64,000 nt of DNA from Mycobacterium shigaense (GCF_002356315.1 NZ_AP018164.1:4774001-4838000), one strand, 5' to 3'; shown: positions 16,384-25,911, counted from the stretch's first letter. Made by a program: numbers and translations. The notes: generated by a model not told the origin, from the letters alone.

Positions 16384-17574
16384 ATGCGTCGCAGACCGGC
16401 CGATGTCCCCGCATACAAGCCGGACATCTACTCCACCGCTGCAATAATCGACCCGTACCCGCACTACCAGCGCCTGCGGAAGCTAGGGCCGGTGGTCTGG
16501 CTGTCCAAACAGAAGGCGTACGCGCTGCCCCGCTACGCCGAGTGCAAGGCAGTGTTGCGGGACGACAAGACGTTCTTGTCGGGCAGGGGTGTGTCGCTGA
16601 ATCCGATCGCCAACCGCTTGTCCCGCGGCACGACGCTCAACAGCGACGACGGCGAACACGATCAGCGACGCAAGCTCGTCGCGCACCGGCTCTTACCGCG
16701 CGCGTTGCGGGCGATCAGCGACAGCGTGGACGCCACCGCCGCCGCCGTCGTCGTTGCGGCGCTGAACAAGGGTGAGGTCGACGGCGTGACCGACCTCGCC
16801 GCCGCCCTGCCGCTGGCCGTGGTACCCGATCTCATCGGTTGGCCCAAAAACCATCGCGATCACCTGATCGAATGGGGCGGAGCGACTTTCGACCTGCTCG
16901 GTCCACTTAATCGGCGAGCGATCCGATCGACGCCTCAAGCGTTGAAGATGCTGCGCTTCGCGCACCGCGTCGTTCGCCAACGCGCCGTCCTCGACGGCAG
17001 CATGGCACACGAGCTCCTCATCGCCGCCGACGAAGGCAAGCTGTCACACAGCGAATGTCCCCCGCTGATGGTCGACTACCTCGCGCCGTCGATCGACACC
17101 ACCATGAGCGCCATCTCGAACGCGTTGTACTTGTTCGCCAGCCATCCCGAGCAATGGCAGCTCCTGAAGGAGGAGCCGGACCTGATGGCGAACTCCATCA
17201 ACGAGGTCGTCCGCTACGAGCCGCCACTGCGTGCGTTTGCGCGTTTGGTGGGCCGGCAGACCGAAATCGCCGGTGTCCCAATCCTTGCCGGGGACCGCGT
17301 TGTGGTGATGTACGCCTCAGCCAACCGAGATGAACACGAGTGGGTGCAGCCGGAGGTCTTCGACATCCGCCGGGACGCCGGCCGTCAGATCGGATTCGGG
17401 CAAGGTGCACACGCCTGCGCCGGCCAAGGTCTGGCGCGCCTGGAAACGGCGGCCATGTTGCACGCACTGATCGATCGTGTCGACCGTATCGAAGTCGCGG
17501 GGACACCGACGTGGGCGATCAACAACATCATCCACCGCCACCAAACCCTGCCACTCAAGCTGATTCCCGCATAA
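16384..17574 (+). CDS. Accessory cytochrome P450
   Basis: 396 residues, a complete soluble P450. The heme ligand is Cys345 in IGFGQGAHACAGQGLARLE, the ExxR motif is EVVR (274-277), and the I-helix reads LAPSIDTTMSAI, with Ser in place of the usual Gly before the acid-alcohol pair. A good GAGGAG ribosome site precedes the ATG. The equivalent place in M. tuberculosis (between Rv3547 and Rv3548c) has no P450. Its neighbours suggest a steroid or related substrate, but nothing in the sequence fixes one. No KstR or KstR2 box is seen upstream. Confidence 0.9.
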   Translation: MRRRPADVPAYKPDIYSTAAIIDPYPHYQRLRKLGPVVWLSKQKAYALPRYAECKAVLRDDKTFLSGRGVSLNPIANRLSRGTTLNSDDGEHDQRRKLVAHRLLPRALRAISDSVDATAAAVVVAALNKGEVDGVTDLAAALPLAVVPDLIGWPKNHRDHLIEWGGATFDLLGPLNRRAIRSTPQALKMLRFAHRVVRQRAVLDGSMAHELLIAADEGKLSHSECPPLMVDYLAPSIDTTMSAISNALYLFASHPEQWQLLKEEPDLMANSINEVVRYEPPLRAFARLVGRQTEIAGVPILAGDRVVVMYASANRDEHEWVQPEVFDIRRDAGRQIGFGQGAHACAGQGLARLETAAMLHALIDRVDRIEVAGTPTWAINNIIHRHQTLPLKLIPA

Positions 17575-17688
17575 GACTCGCGTGGATGCGCTCGCGTGCG
17601 ACCCGGCCTTGTACACCTTGCGCCGAACGTGCTCTGGTGGCGAGGATTCGGCGAAAATCCTTCCACCAGTACATGTTCGGCGAAGCGG

Positions 17689-18594
17689 CTAGGCCCCGTA
17701 TACCGGGACCGGAGGCCGCGCCTTGGCCAACAGGTCGGCGACGACGGGACCCAACTCGGCGGGATCCCACCGGGCGCCCTTGTCGATCTGCGGCCCGTGC
17801 GCCCAACCCTCGGCGATGCGGATCTTGCCGCCTTCGACCTCGAAGACCTTCCCAGTCACGTCGCGGGACTGCTCACTGCCCAGCCAAACCACCAGTGGTG
17901 AAACGTTTTCCGGAGCCATCGCGTCGAAGTCCTGGTCCTGCGTCGCCATCATCTCGGCGAAGACGGTCTCGGTCATCCGGGTCCGGGCCGACGGGGCGAT
18001 GGCGTTGACGGTGACGCCGTAGCGGCCCGTCTCGGCCGCGGCGACCAGCGTCAGGGCCGCGATGCCGGCCTTGGCGGCACTGTAGTTGCCCTGCCCGACG
18101 CTGCCCTGTAGCCCGGCGCCGGAGCTGGTGTTGATGATCCTGGCGTCAACGGCTTTGCCCTCTTTGGACAGCCCGCGCCAGTACGACGCGGCGTGGCGCA
18201 TCGTCGCGAAATGACCTTTGAGGTGTACGGCGATGACGGCGTCGAACTCCTCCTCGCTGGTGTTGGCCAGCATCCGGTCGCGCACGATACCGGCGTTGTT
18301 CACCAGTACATCCAGACCACCAAAGGTGTCGACGGCGGTCTGGACCAGCGCTGCCGCTTGATTCCAATCCGCGACGTTGGATCCGTTGGCGACGGCTTCG
18401 CCACCGGCGGCCGTTATTTCGTCGACCACGCCCTGGGCGGCGCTGCCGCCGCCCGCCGGGGAACCGTCGAGACCCACACCGATGTCGTTGACGACGACGC
18501 GTGCACCTTCGGCCGCGAACGCCAGCGCGTGCGCGCGGCCGATACCGCCGCCCGCTCCGGTCACGATGACGACCCGGCCGTCAACCACTCCCAT
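17689..18594 (-). CDS. Short-chain dehydrogenase of the KstR2 regulon (Rv3548c-like)
   Basis: 301 residues. NAD(P)-binding loop TGAGGGIGRAHALAF near residue 12, NNAG motif, and catalytic Ser and YSAAK (Tyr-x3-Lys) in the classic order. The C-terminal extension of about 40 residues is shared with multifunctional-enzyme-type hydroxyacyl-CoA dehydrogenases. The start at 18594 gives MGVVDGRVVIVTGAGGG; an extended reading would overlap the upstream gene. It lies 14 bp after the next SDR and shares its KstR2-controlled promoter. Probable substrate: an HIP-pathway hydroxyacyl-CoA. Confidence 0.85.
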   Translation of the reverse strand: MGVVDGRVVIVTGAGGGIGRAHALAFAAEGARVVVNDIGVGLDGSPAGGGSAAQGVVDEITAAGGEAVANGSNVADWNQAAALVQTAVDTFGGLDVLVNNAGIVRDRMLANTSEEEFDAVIAVHLKGHFATMRHAASYWRGLSKEGKAVDARIINTSSGAGLQGSVGQGNYSAAKAGIAALTLVAAAETGRYGVTVNAIAPSARTRMTETVFAEMMATQDQDFDAMAPENVSPLVVWLGSEQSRDVTGKVFEVEGGKIRIAEGWAHGPQIDKGARWDPAELGPVVADLLAKARPPVPVYGA

Positions 18595-18608
18595 AGCTGT
18601 TGTCTCCT

Positions 18609-19406
18609 TTACTTGACCGCGCTGGCGGTCGTCGTGGACAGATAGTGCGGCGGTTCGCCGCCGCCGTGCACCTCGAGGGAGGCGCCGCTGATGTAGGCGG
18701 CCGCGTCCGAAGCCAAAAATGCTGCGGCCCAACCGACATCCTCGGGCTTGGCCAGCCGGCCCAACGGCACGTTCTTGGAGATCGCGGCGATCGAGTCCGC
18801 GTCGCCGTAGAACAAGTCGGCCTGTTCGGTCTCGACCATGCCGACGACGCAGGAGTTCACCCGCACCTTCGGCCCCCATTCCACGGCCAGGGTCTGGGTG
18901 AGACTTTCCAGGCCAGCCTTGGCCGCACCATATGCCCCCGTGCCGGGTGACGGTCGCCGGCCGGACAGGCTGCAGATGTTGACAATCGACCCGCCGTTGG
19001 GCTGAACCTGCATTTTCTCGTTGGCGAATTGCGAAACCAACAGCGCACCAATGAGATTAAGCTCGATGATCTTACGGTTGAACTTTGGACTGGATTCGGC
19101 GGTCAGCACATACGGCGATCCGCCGGCGTTGTTGACCACCACGTCGAGCCGACCGTGCCGGTCGGTGATCTCGTTGATCAACTGCTGGACGGCGACCTCG
19201 TCACGGACGTCGCAGGAGTGAAACTCATACGGCAATCCGTCGACGGCGCGGCGGGCACAGGTGACCACCGTGCCGCCCTGCGCGGCGAAGACCGAACTGA
19301 TCCCGGCACCCACGCCGCGAACGCCGCCGGTGACCAAAACCACGCGCCCGGCCAGTCCGAAATTGATGGCTCCGGCAGAAAGGGGGCCTGCTTCGGCGCG
19401 AGTCAC
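18609..19406 (-). CDS. Short-chain dehydrogenase of the KstR2 regulon (Rv3549c-like)
   Basis: 265 residues with GTG start. SDR signatures: TGGVRGVGAGISSVF, NNAGG, and YGAAKAG with the catalytic Tyr-x3-Lys. First gene of a two-SDR minus-strand unit divergent from echA20; the KstR2 operator at 19421-19436 is 14 bp upstream. In the steroid pathway these SDRs are assigned to oxidation of hydroxylated C/D-ring intermediates; which one is not resolved by sequence. Confidence 0.85.
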   Translation of the reverse strand: MTRAEAGPLSAGAINFGLAGRVVLVTGGVRGVGAGISSVFAAQGGTVVTCARRAVDGLPYEFHSCDVRDEVAVQQLINEITDRHGRLDVVVNNAGGSPYVLTAESSPKFNRKIIELNLIGALLVSQFANEKMQVQPNGGSIVNICSLSGRRPSPGTGAYGAAKAGLESLTQTLAVEWGPKVRVNSCVVGMVETEQADLFYGDADSIAAISKNVPLGRLAKPEDVGWAAAFLASDAAAYISGASLEVHGGGEPPHYLSTTTASAVK

Positions 19407-19420
19407 TGTGCTAGCGTACC

Positions 19421-19436
19421 AAGCAAGTGCTTGCTT
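19421..19436. promoter_or_regulatory. KstR2 operator between the Rv3549c-like SDR and echA20
   Basis: AAGCAAGTGCTTGCTT, a palindrome apart from its central two bases, contains AnCAAGnnCTTGnT. It lies 14 bp from the SDR start and 35 bp from echA20, so one box controls both directions. KstR2 is encoded at 25912-26514 and responds to the HIP-CoA intermediate. Confidence 0.88.
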
Positions 19437-19471
19437 AGGTAGTCGGCCTCAATTTCACGAGGAAGTGCCAA

Positions 19472-20230
19472 TTGACCATTACATCCACCAGCACAGAGCC
19501 GGGCATAGTCGCGGTCACCGTCGACTATCCGCCCGTGAATGCCATTCCGTCGCGCGGCTGGTTCGAGCTCGCGGACACGATCACGGCCGCCGGCAACGAT
19601 CCCGCAACGCACGTGGTGATCCTGCGCGCCGAGGGCCGGGGCTTCAATGCCGGCGTCGACATCAAGGAGATGCAGCGCACCGAGGGCTTCACCGCGCTCA
19701 TCGACGCCAACCGCGGCTGCTTCGCGGCCTTCCGCGCCGTCTACGAGTGCGCGGTCCCAGTCGTCACGGCGGTCAACGGATTTTGCGTGGGCGGCGGCAT
19801 CGGCCTGGTCGGCAACTCCGACGTCATCGTGGCTTCCGACGACGCCACCTTCGGTCTGCCGGAGGTGGAGCGCGGCGCGCTCGGCGCGGCGACGCACCTG
19901 TCGCGGTTGGTCCCCCAGCACCTGATGCGACGGCTGTTCTTCACCGCGGCCACCGTGGACGCCACCACCTTGCACCACTTCGGCTCGGTGCACGAGGTCG
20001 TCCCCCGCGGCGAGCTCGACGAGGCCGCGTTGCGGGTGGCCCGTGACATCGCCGCCAAGGACACCCGGGTCATCCGCGCCGCCAAGGAGGCGCTGAACCT
20101 GATCGACGTGCAGCGGGTCAACTCGAGTTACCGCATGGAACAAGGGTTTACGTTCGAGCTGAACCTCGCCGGCGTTGCCGACGAACACCGCGACGCGTTC
20201 GCCGGCACGAAGAAGGGTGAGAAGTCTTGA
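19472..20230 (+). CDS. echA20: HIEC-CoA ring D hydrolase EchA20
   Basis: 252 residues, crotonase fold. It opens the last D-ring-derived five-membered ring of the HIP intermediates by hydrolysis. The oxyanion-hole motifs RAEGRGFNAGVDIKEMQ (about 58-73) and VNGFCVGGGIGLVGNSDV are present. A TTG start at 19472 follows an AGGAAG-like ribosome site. The stop overlaps the ipdA start (TTGA). First gene of echA20-ipdA-ipdB-ipdC. Confidence 0.94.
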   Translation: MTITSTSTEPGIVAVTVDYPPVNAIPSRGWFELADTITAAGNDPATHVVILRAEGRGFNAGVDIKEMQRTEGFTALIDANRGCFAAFRAVYECAVPVVTAVNGFCVGGGIGLVGNSDVIVASDDATFGLPEVERGALGAATHLSRLVPQHLMRRLFFTAATVDATTLHHFGSVHEVVPRGELDEAALRVARDIAAKDTRVIRAAKEALNLIDVQRVNSSYRMEQGFTFELNLAGVADEHRDAFAGTKKGEKS

Positions 20231-21111
20231 GCGACAAAAGGATCACGCTCGAGGAGGCTGTCGCCCAAGTCCGCAGCGGTATGACCGTCGGCATCGGCGG
20301 CTGGGGGTCGCGGCGCAAGCCGATGGCGTTCGTGCGCGCGCTGTTGCGCACCGACGTCACCGACCTGACCGTCGTGACCTATGGCGGCCCCGACCTCGGG
20401 CTGCTCTGCTCGGCGGGCAAGGTGAAGCGGGTCTACTACGGGTTCGTCTCGCTGGATTCGCCGCCCTTCTACGATCCGTGGTTCGCCAAGGCGCGCACCA
20501 CCGGATCGATCGAGGCCCGCGAGATGGACGAGGGCATGCTGCGTTGCGGGTTGCAGGCCGCCGCACAGCGACTGTCCTTCTTGCCGATCCGGGCCGGGCT
20601 GGGCAGTTCGGTGCCGGACTTCTGGGAGGGCGAACTGGCCACCGTCACCAGCCCCTACCCGGCACCGGGCGGTGGTCACGAGACGCTGATCGCCATGCCG
20701 GCGCTGAACCTGGACGCCGCCTTCGTACACCTAAATCTCGGTGACAGCCAAGGCAATGCCGCATACACCGGTATCGATCCCTATTTCGACGACCTGTTCC
20801 TGATGGCCGCCGAGAAGCGCTTTCTTTCCGTCGAGCGGGTGGTGTCGACCGAAGACTTGGTCAAGGCCGTGCCGCCGCAGGCGTTGCTGGTGAATCGGAT
20901 GATGGTCGACGGTGTGGTGGAAGCGCCCAATGGCGCCCACTTCACCACCGCGGCACCGGATTACGGGCGTGACGAGAAGTTCCAGCGACACTACGCCGAG
21001 GCCGCCTCGACAGCAGAGGGCTGGCAGCAGTTCGTCGCGACCTACCTGTCCGGCGACGAAGCCGAATACCAAGCGGCCGTCCGCAAGTTCGCAGAGGAGG
21101 CGGCCAAGTGA
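20227..21111 (+). CDS. ipdA: CoA-transferase-like ring hydrolase, alpha subunit IpdA
   Basis: 294 residues of class I CoA-transferase fold (GMTVGIGGWGSRRKPMAFV near the N-terminus). With IpdB it hydrolyses the remaining six-membered ring of COCHEA-CoA; this family has lost CoA-transferase chemistry. The pair is required for growth on cholesterol in actinobacteria. TTG start overlapping the echA20 stop; stop overlaps the ipdB GTG. Equivalent of Rv3551. Confidence 0.94.
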   Translation: MSDKRITLEEAVAQVRSGMTVGIGGWGSRRKPMAFVRALLRTDVTDLTVVTYGGPDLGLLCSAGKVKRVYYGFVSLDSPPFYDPWFAKARTTGSIEAREMDEGMLRCGLQAAAQRLSFLPIRAGLGSSVPDFWEGELATVTSPYPAPGGGHETLIAMPALNLDAAFVHLNLGDSQGNAAYTGIDPYFDDLFLMAAEKRFLSVERVVSTEDLVKAVPPQALLVNRMMVDGVVEAPNGAHFTTAAPDYGRDEKFQRHYAEAASTAEGWQQFVATYLSGDEAEYQAAVRKFAEEAAK

Positions 21112-21857
21112 CCGAGAGCACCCGAGCGGAGGTCTGCGCGGTCGCCTGCGCCGAATTGTTCCGGGACGCGGGCGAGATCATGGTCAGCCCGATGGCGAAC
21201 ATGGTCTCCGTCGGCGCGCGGCTGGCCCGGCTGACGTTCGCCCCGGACATCCTGCTGACGGACGGCGAGGCGCAGTTGCTCGCGGACACGCCGGCGCTGG
21301 GCAAGACCGGCCCGGTCGAAGGCTGGATGCCGTTCGGCCGGGTCTTCGAGACGCTGGCCTGGGGACGGCGGCACGTGGTGATGGGCGCCAATCAGGTTGA
21401 CCGCTATGGCAACCAGAATCTATCGGCGTTCGGTCCGCTGCAGCACCCCACCCGGCAGATGTTCGGCGTGCGGGGCGCGCCCGGCAACGCGATCAACCAC
21501 GCGACCAGCTACTGGGTCGGCAACCACTCCAAGCGGGTGTTCTGCGACCAGGTCGACATCGTCTGCGGCATCGGCACCGACAAGGTGGACAGGGACAATC
21601 CGGCGTTCCGGTTCGCGAACGTCTACCGGGTGGTCTCCAACCTCGGCGTGTTCGACTTCGAGGGCCCCGGCGGCACCATGCGGGCCCTGAGTTTGCATCC
21701 CGGCGTCACGGCCGACGACGTCCGCGAAGCGACGTCGTTCGAGATCAATGGCCTCGACTCCGCCGAGGAATCCCGGCTACCGACCGACGACGAGCTGCGC
21801 TTGATCCGCGAGGTCATCGATCCGAAAGCGCTGCGCGACCGAGAGATACGATCATGA
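21108..21857 (+). CDS. ipdB: CoA-transferase-like ring hydrolase, beta subunit IpdB
   Basis: 249 residues, partner of IpdA. Starts with GTG in a GTGA overlap. Recognisable features are the N-terminal EVCAVACAELFRDAGEIMV, the MGANQVDRYGNQN core and the FEGPGGTMRAL turn. Equivalent of Rv3552, with the same length within a residue. It is followed by a 43-bp MIRU-like element before ipdC. Confidence 0.94.
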   Translation: MTESTRAEVCAVACAELFRDAGEIMVSPMANMVSVGARLARLTFAPDILLTDGEAQLLADTPALGKTGPVEGWMPFGRVFETLAWGRRHVVMGANQVDRYGNQNLSAFGPLQHPTRQMFGVRGAPGNAINHATSYWVGNHSKRVFCDQVDIVCGIGTDKVDRDNPAFRFANVYRVVSNLGVFDFEGPGGTMRALSLHPGVTADDVREATSFEINGLDSAEESRLPTDDELRLIREVIDPKALRDREIRS

Positions 21858-21900
21858 TCATTCCGCCTTCTCCTCATCGCTGCGCTCTGCATCGTCGGCG
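21858..21900 (-). repeat. MIRU-like intergenic element between ipdB and ipdC
   Basis: Read on the minus strand the 43 bp start CGCCGACGATGCAGAGCGCA and continue with GCGATGAGGAGAAGGCGG. This is the same family as the tandem units at 28527-28701. It exactly fills the space between the ipdB stop and the ipdC start, as known MIRUs do, but in inverted orientation relative to the operon. Confidence 0.65.
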
Positions 21901-22977
21901 GTGGCTGTGAAGCTGCGTACGCCGCTGACCGAGCTGGTCGGTGTCGAGCACCCGGTCGTGCAGACCGGGATGGGCTGGGTGGCCGGGGCGCGGCTGGTGG
22001 CGGCCACGGCCAACGCCGGCGGGCTGGGCATCCTGGCGTCGGCCACCATGACCCTGGACGAGTTGGCGACGGCGATCGGCAAGGTGAAGGCCGCCACCGA
22101 CAAACCCTTCGGGGTCAACATGCGCGCCGACGCCGCCGACGCCGGCGACCGGGTCGAGCTGATGATCCGCGAGGGCGTGAAGGTGGCGTCGTTCGCGCTG
22201 GCCCCGAAGCAGGAGCTGATCGCCCGGCTGAAAGAGGCGGGCTGCGTGGTCATTCCGTCGATCGGAGCCGCCAAGCACGCGCGCAAGGTCGCGAGCTGGG
22301 GCGCCGACGCGATGATCGTGCAGGGCGGCGAGGGCGGCGGCCACACCGGCCCCGTCGCCACGACGCTGCTGCTGCCGTCGGTGCTGGACGCGGTCAAGGG
22401 CACCGGCATCCCGGTGATCGCGGCGGGCGGCTTCTTCGACGGACGCGGGCTGGCCGCGGCGTTGTCCTACGGCGCGGCCGGTGTCGCGATGGGCACCCGC
22501 TTCCTGCTCACCTCGGATTCGACCGTGCCCGATTCGGTCAAGAGACGCTATCTGGAGTCAGCGCTCGACGGCACCGTCGTCACTACCCGCGTCGACGGTA
22601 TGCCGCACCGGGTGCTGCGCACCGAGCTGGTCGAGAAGCTGGAAAGCAGTTCGCCTATCAGGGGTCTCACCGCGGCGGTGCGCAATGCGGCAAAGTTCAA
22701 GCAGATGTCGCAGATGACCTGGCGGTCGATGATCTCCGACGGCCTGGCGATGCGGCACGGCAAGGAGCTGACCTGGTCGCAGGTGGTGATGGCGGCCAAC
22801 ACGCCGATGTTGCTGAAAGCCGGCCTGGTCGAAGGCAATACGGAGGCCGGGGTACTGGCCTCCGGGCAGGTGGCCGGCATCCTCGAGGATCTGCCCTCGT
22901 GCGCGGAGCTGATCGAGTCGATCGTGCGCGACGCGATCGAGCACCTGCGGGCGGCGTCAGCGCTGGTGGTGGACTAA
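21901..22977 (+). CDS. ipdC: Flavin-dependent HIP-pathway reductase IpdC
   Basis: 358 residues, nitronate monooxygenase/2-nitropropane dioxygenase fold. The N-terminal GVEHPVVQTGMGWVAG and the FMN phosphate loop IVQGGEGGGHTGPV, followed by IPVIAAGGFFDGRGLAAAL, are diagnostic. IpdC introduces a double bond in the 5-hydroxy-HIC-CoA intermediate before ring hydrolysis. GTG start directly after the MIRU-like element. Equivalent of Rv3553. The next gene in M. tuberculosis, fdxB, is absent here. Confidence 0.92.
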   Translation: MAVKLRTPLTELVGVEHPVVQTGMGWVAGARLVAATANAGGLGILASATMTLDELATAIGKVKAATDKPFGVNMRADAADAGDRVELMIREGVKVASFALAPKQELIARLKEAGCVVIPSIGAAKHARKVASWGADAMIVQGGEGGGHTGPVATTLLLPSVLDAVKGTGIPVIAAGGFFDGRGLAAALSYGAAGVAMGTRFLLTSDSTVPDSVKRRYLESALDGTVVTTRVDGMPHRVLRTELVEKLESSSPIRGLTAAVRNAAKFKQMSQMTWRSMISDGLAMRHGKELTWSQVVMAANTPMLLKAGLVEGNTEAGVLASGQVAGILEDLPSCAELIESIVRDAIEHLRAASALVVD

Positions 22978-22984
22978 CACGAAT

Positions 22985-23170
22985 ACCCGCACCGTCGTCA
23001 GACGGCAGCGGTGTCGGCGCCATCGGTAACGGCGAATTGAAGGCGGCGCGTATCTCCGGTGGAGGAGCCTGCCACAGGGGCCGGTCGGCGAGACCAGCGA
23101 TGTGATCAAGGATGTCGTCGAGCATTCGGTAGGGGAAGCGTAGCGGCCGGCGGTTGACGAGACAGCTGCG
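22985..23170 (-). pseudogene. Remnant of a PLP-dependent amino acid decarboxylase N-terminus
   Basis: The minus strand reads RMLDDILDHIAGLADRPLWQ and then PPEIRAAFNSPLPMAPT. This is the typical N-terminal segment of group II pyridoxal-phosphate decarboxylases (a MLDD..LD....RPVWQ..P.E.R..F..PLP pattern). The reading frame has no continuation into a PLP domain: the remainder runs into ipdC. So at most 60 codons survive. It abuts the broken permease at 23270, a common pairing for amino acid decarboxylases. The rest of the 292-bp gap to the permease start shows nothing else. Confidence 0.45.
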
Positions 23171-23269
23171 GGCCGAAAACGAGTGGACAGCGGCGTGCAG
23201 GTACGGACATTCGATCGCTGTCAGCGAATAGGTGTTGGCCGCGACTGGGCAGTGATAAGTCGTAGGGTC

Positions 23270-24693
23270 ATGAGCGCAGCCACCACGGAGCCCGTGGCCG
23301 TGCCATCGGCGGCTTGCGCAGACCCCAACATCACCAAGCTGGGACAGTTCAGCGTCATCCTTCTGGGCATCAACTCGATCCTCGGCGCAGGAATCTTCCT
23401 CACTCCTGGCGCCGTGGTCAAGATCGCCGGGCCGCTGGCGCCCGTGGCCTACGTCGTCGCGGCGTTGTTCGCCGGAGTGCTGGCCATGGTGTTCGCAACC
23501 GCTGCCCGCTACGTCAAAACCAACGGCGCGTCCTACGCTTACACCACCGCCGCATTCGGCCAGAAACTAGGGATCTACGCCGGGGTCACGCACGCCGTTG
23601 CCGCCTCGATCGCCTGGGGAATCCTCTCGTCCTTCTTCGTCTCGACCCTGCTCGTTGTGATTTTCCCGCACACCGGGTGGGCCGAAGGTACCGCGGTGAT
23701 ATCTGTCAAGACGCTGGGGTTTCTCATCTGCATCGCGGTGCTGCTGCTGATCAACACGTTCGGAAACCGGTTGATCGCTTGGGCTAACGCCATTTCCACA
23801 ATCGGCAAGGTTTCGGCGCTTACCCTCTTCATCGTTGGCGGCCTATGGATCATCGTCACCGAGCACCTCAATAACTACCGTTCCTCGAGCGCCCAAGATG
23901 TTTATCAGCCGGAATCGTATGCGCCGTTCGGTGCGGTGGACTTGGGACAAAACGCCGTGACAACGCTGGTTCTTGCCACCATCGCCGCCCTGTACGCCTT
24001 CACCGGGTTCGAGTCGATCGCTAATGCCGCCGAGGAAATGAAGGATCCGGAACGCACCCTTCCGCGCGCGATTCCGGTGGCTATCGCGACGGTGGCGGTC
24101 GCCTACACACTGGCGGTCGTGGTGGGCATGACGTTGGGTGCGGGCGAGATCGCTCATTCCCAACAGATCGTGAAACTTCCGGCGGCGATCGGCGATGACG
24201 TCTTCCGAACGATCATCACCATCGGCGCACTGGTGTCGATGTTCGGCATAAACCTAGCCGGCTCGGCTGTCAGCGAAGAACCGCTTCGGCGTGCCCACCG
24301 TCGCGTTCGGCCTGACAGCGACACTGGCCATCGCATTTCCGCTCGCCCTGCATTTCGCATGATGTCCATCTCACGGGCCTGGCAGTGATCGCGCGATTCG
24401 TGCAGTTCGTCACCGTTCCAATCGCCGTACTCGCTTTAGCCTCAAGCCGTCTACCGCGATTCGCTCATGTCCGCCGGAACACGTTGACCGACAAGGTCAT
24501 TCCGGTACTGGCATTGATAATTACCGTGCTGCTCGCGGTGTCATTCGATTACCGGACGCTCCTGCTGGACCATGGGGGCGGGCCCAACTACTTCTCGATC
24601 GCCCTGCTGGTCGTTGCGTTCGTCATTGTGCCCGGCGGGGCCTACTGGCATTACCACCGGGGACTCGCCCGCGGATCCACCGAGCATGCGTAG
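23270..24693 (+). pseudogene. APC-family amino acid permease, frameshifted and internally deleted
   Basis: Residues 1 to about 330 are an intact APC permease N-terminus: LGINSILGAGIFLTPGAVV (first helix with the substrate loop), many membrane helices, and the ALYAFTGFESIANAAEEMKD motif. Near 24265-24300 the frame is lost after FGINLAGS, apparently with loss of some 20 codons, and the protein ends early at 24388. The C-terminal three helices continue in another frame (VIARFVQFVTVPIAVLALAS from about 24385 to 24693). A stretch of the correct frame (VPTVAFGLTATLAIAFPLAL) also survives between, so at least two lesions exist. It occupies the place of fdxB/Rv3555c. Confidence 0.8.
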
Positions 24694-24748
24694 TCGTACG
24701 CGTCGTGGGGTCTGCCGACGTTCGGGCACTCACGCTCGGTGAAAAGAA

Positions 24749-25909
24749 TTACAGCCGTTCGATGATCGTGACGTTGGCCGTGCCGCCGCCCTCGCACATC
24801 GTCTGCAGACCGTAGCGACCGCCGATGCGCTCGAGCTCGTTGAGCATCGTCGTGAACAGCTTGGCGCCGGTGGCGCCCAGCGGGTGGCCCAGGGCGATCG
24901 CGCCGCCGTTGGGGTTGACCCTCTCGGGGTCGGCCTTGATCTCCTTGAGCCAGGAGATGACGACGGGGGCGAACGCCTCGTTGATCTCCACGGTGTCGAT
25001 CTCATCGATCGACAGGCCGGTCTTCTCCAGCGCGTAGCGGGTGGCGGGGATGGGCCCGGTGAGCATGAACACCGGGTCGGCGGCGCGGGCGCTGATGTGG
25101 TGAATGCGGGCCCGCGGCGTCAGGTTGTGGTCCTTGACAGCCTGCTCGGAGGCCAGCAGCACTGCGCTGGCGCCGTCGGAGATCTGGCTGGCCATCGCCG
25201 CGGTCAGCCGGCCGCCGTCGACCAGCGTCTTGAGGCCGGCCATCTTCTCCAGCGACGACTCACGCGGACCCTCGTCGACGCGGAACGGCCCGGATTCGGT
25301 TTCCACGGTGATGATTTCGTTGTCGAAGTGGCCGCCGCGAATCGCCGCGAATGCGCGCTCGTGACTGGCCAGCGCGTAGCGCTCCATCTCCTCGCGCGAG
25401 ATGTTCCACTTCTCGGCGATCAACTCCGAGCCGCGGAACTGCGAGATCTCCTGGTCGCCGTAGCGGTGCAGCCACTGTTTGGATTCGTTGGTGGGCGAGG
25501 TGAAACCGAACTGCTCGCCCACCGTCATCGCCGACGAAATGGGGATCCAACTCATGTTCTGCATGCCGCCAGCCACGATGACGTCGGCCGTTCCGGACAG
25601 GATCGCCTGTGCACCAAAGGAAATCGCCTGCTGACTGGAGCCACACTGCCGGTCCACCGTGACACCGGGGACCTCTTCGGGGTAGCCCGCGGCCAACCAC
25701 GACAGGCGGGCGACGTTACCCGCCTGTCCCCCAATGGCATCCACGCAACCGGCGATCACGTCTTCGACAGCGGCGGGATCGATGTCGACCCGGTCGAGCA
25801 GCCCGCGCCACGCATAAGCACCGAGGTCGACCGGATGGATCCCGGCCAGTGCTCCATTGCGTTTGCCAACCGCGGTACGCACAGCGTCAACGACATACGC
25901 CTCAGCCAT
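24749..25909 (-). CDS. fadA6: 3-ketoacyl-CoA thiolase FadA6
   Basis: 386 residues. It performs thiolysis late in C/D-ring degradation, on the open-chain CoA esters formed after IpdAB. Catalytic Cys89 lies in DRQCGSSQQ, His342 in GGAIALGHPLGATGA, and Cys372 in TMCEGGGTANV. Equivalent of Rv3556c. Just 2 bp separate its start from the kstR2 stop, so it is read from the kstR2 promoter. Confidence 0.95.
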   Translation of the reverse strand: MAEAYVVDAVRTAVGKRNGALAGIHPVDLGAYAWRGLLDRVDIDPAAVEDVIAGCVDAIGGQAGNVARLSWLAAGYPEEVPGVTVDRQCGSSQQAISFGAQAILSGTADVIVAGGMQNMSWIPISSAMTVGEQFGFTSPTNESKQWLHRYGDQEISQFRGSELIAEKWNISREEMERYALASHERAFAAIRGGHFDNEIITVETESGPFRVDEGPRESSLEKMAGLKTLVDGGRLTAAMASQISDGASAVLLASEQAVKDHNLTPRARIHHISARAADPVFMLTGPIPATRYALEKTGLSIDEIDTVEINEAFAPVVISWLKEIKADPERVNPNGGAIALGHPLGATGAKLFTTMLNELERIGGRYGLQTMCEGGGTANVTIIERL

Positions 25910-25911
25910 CT

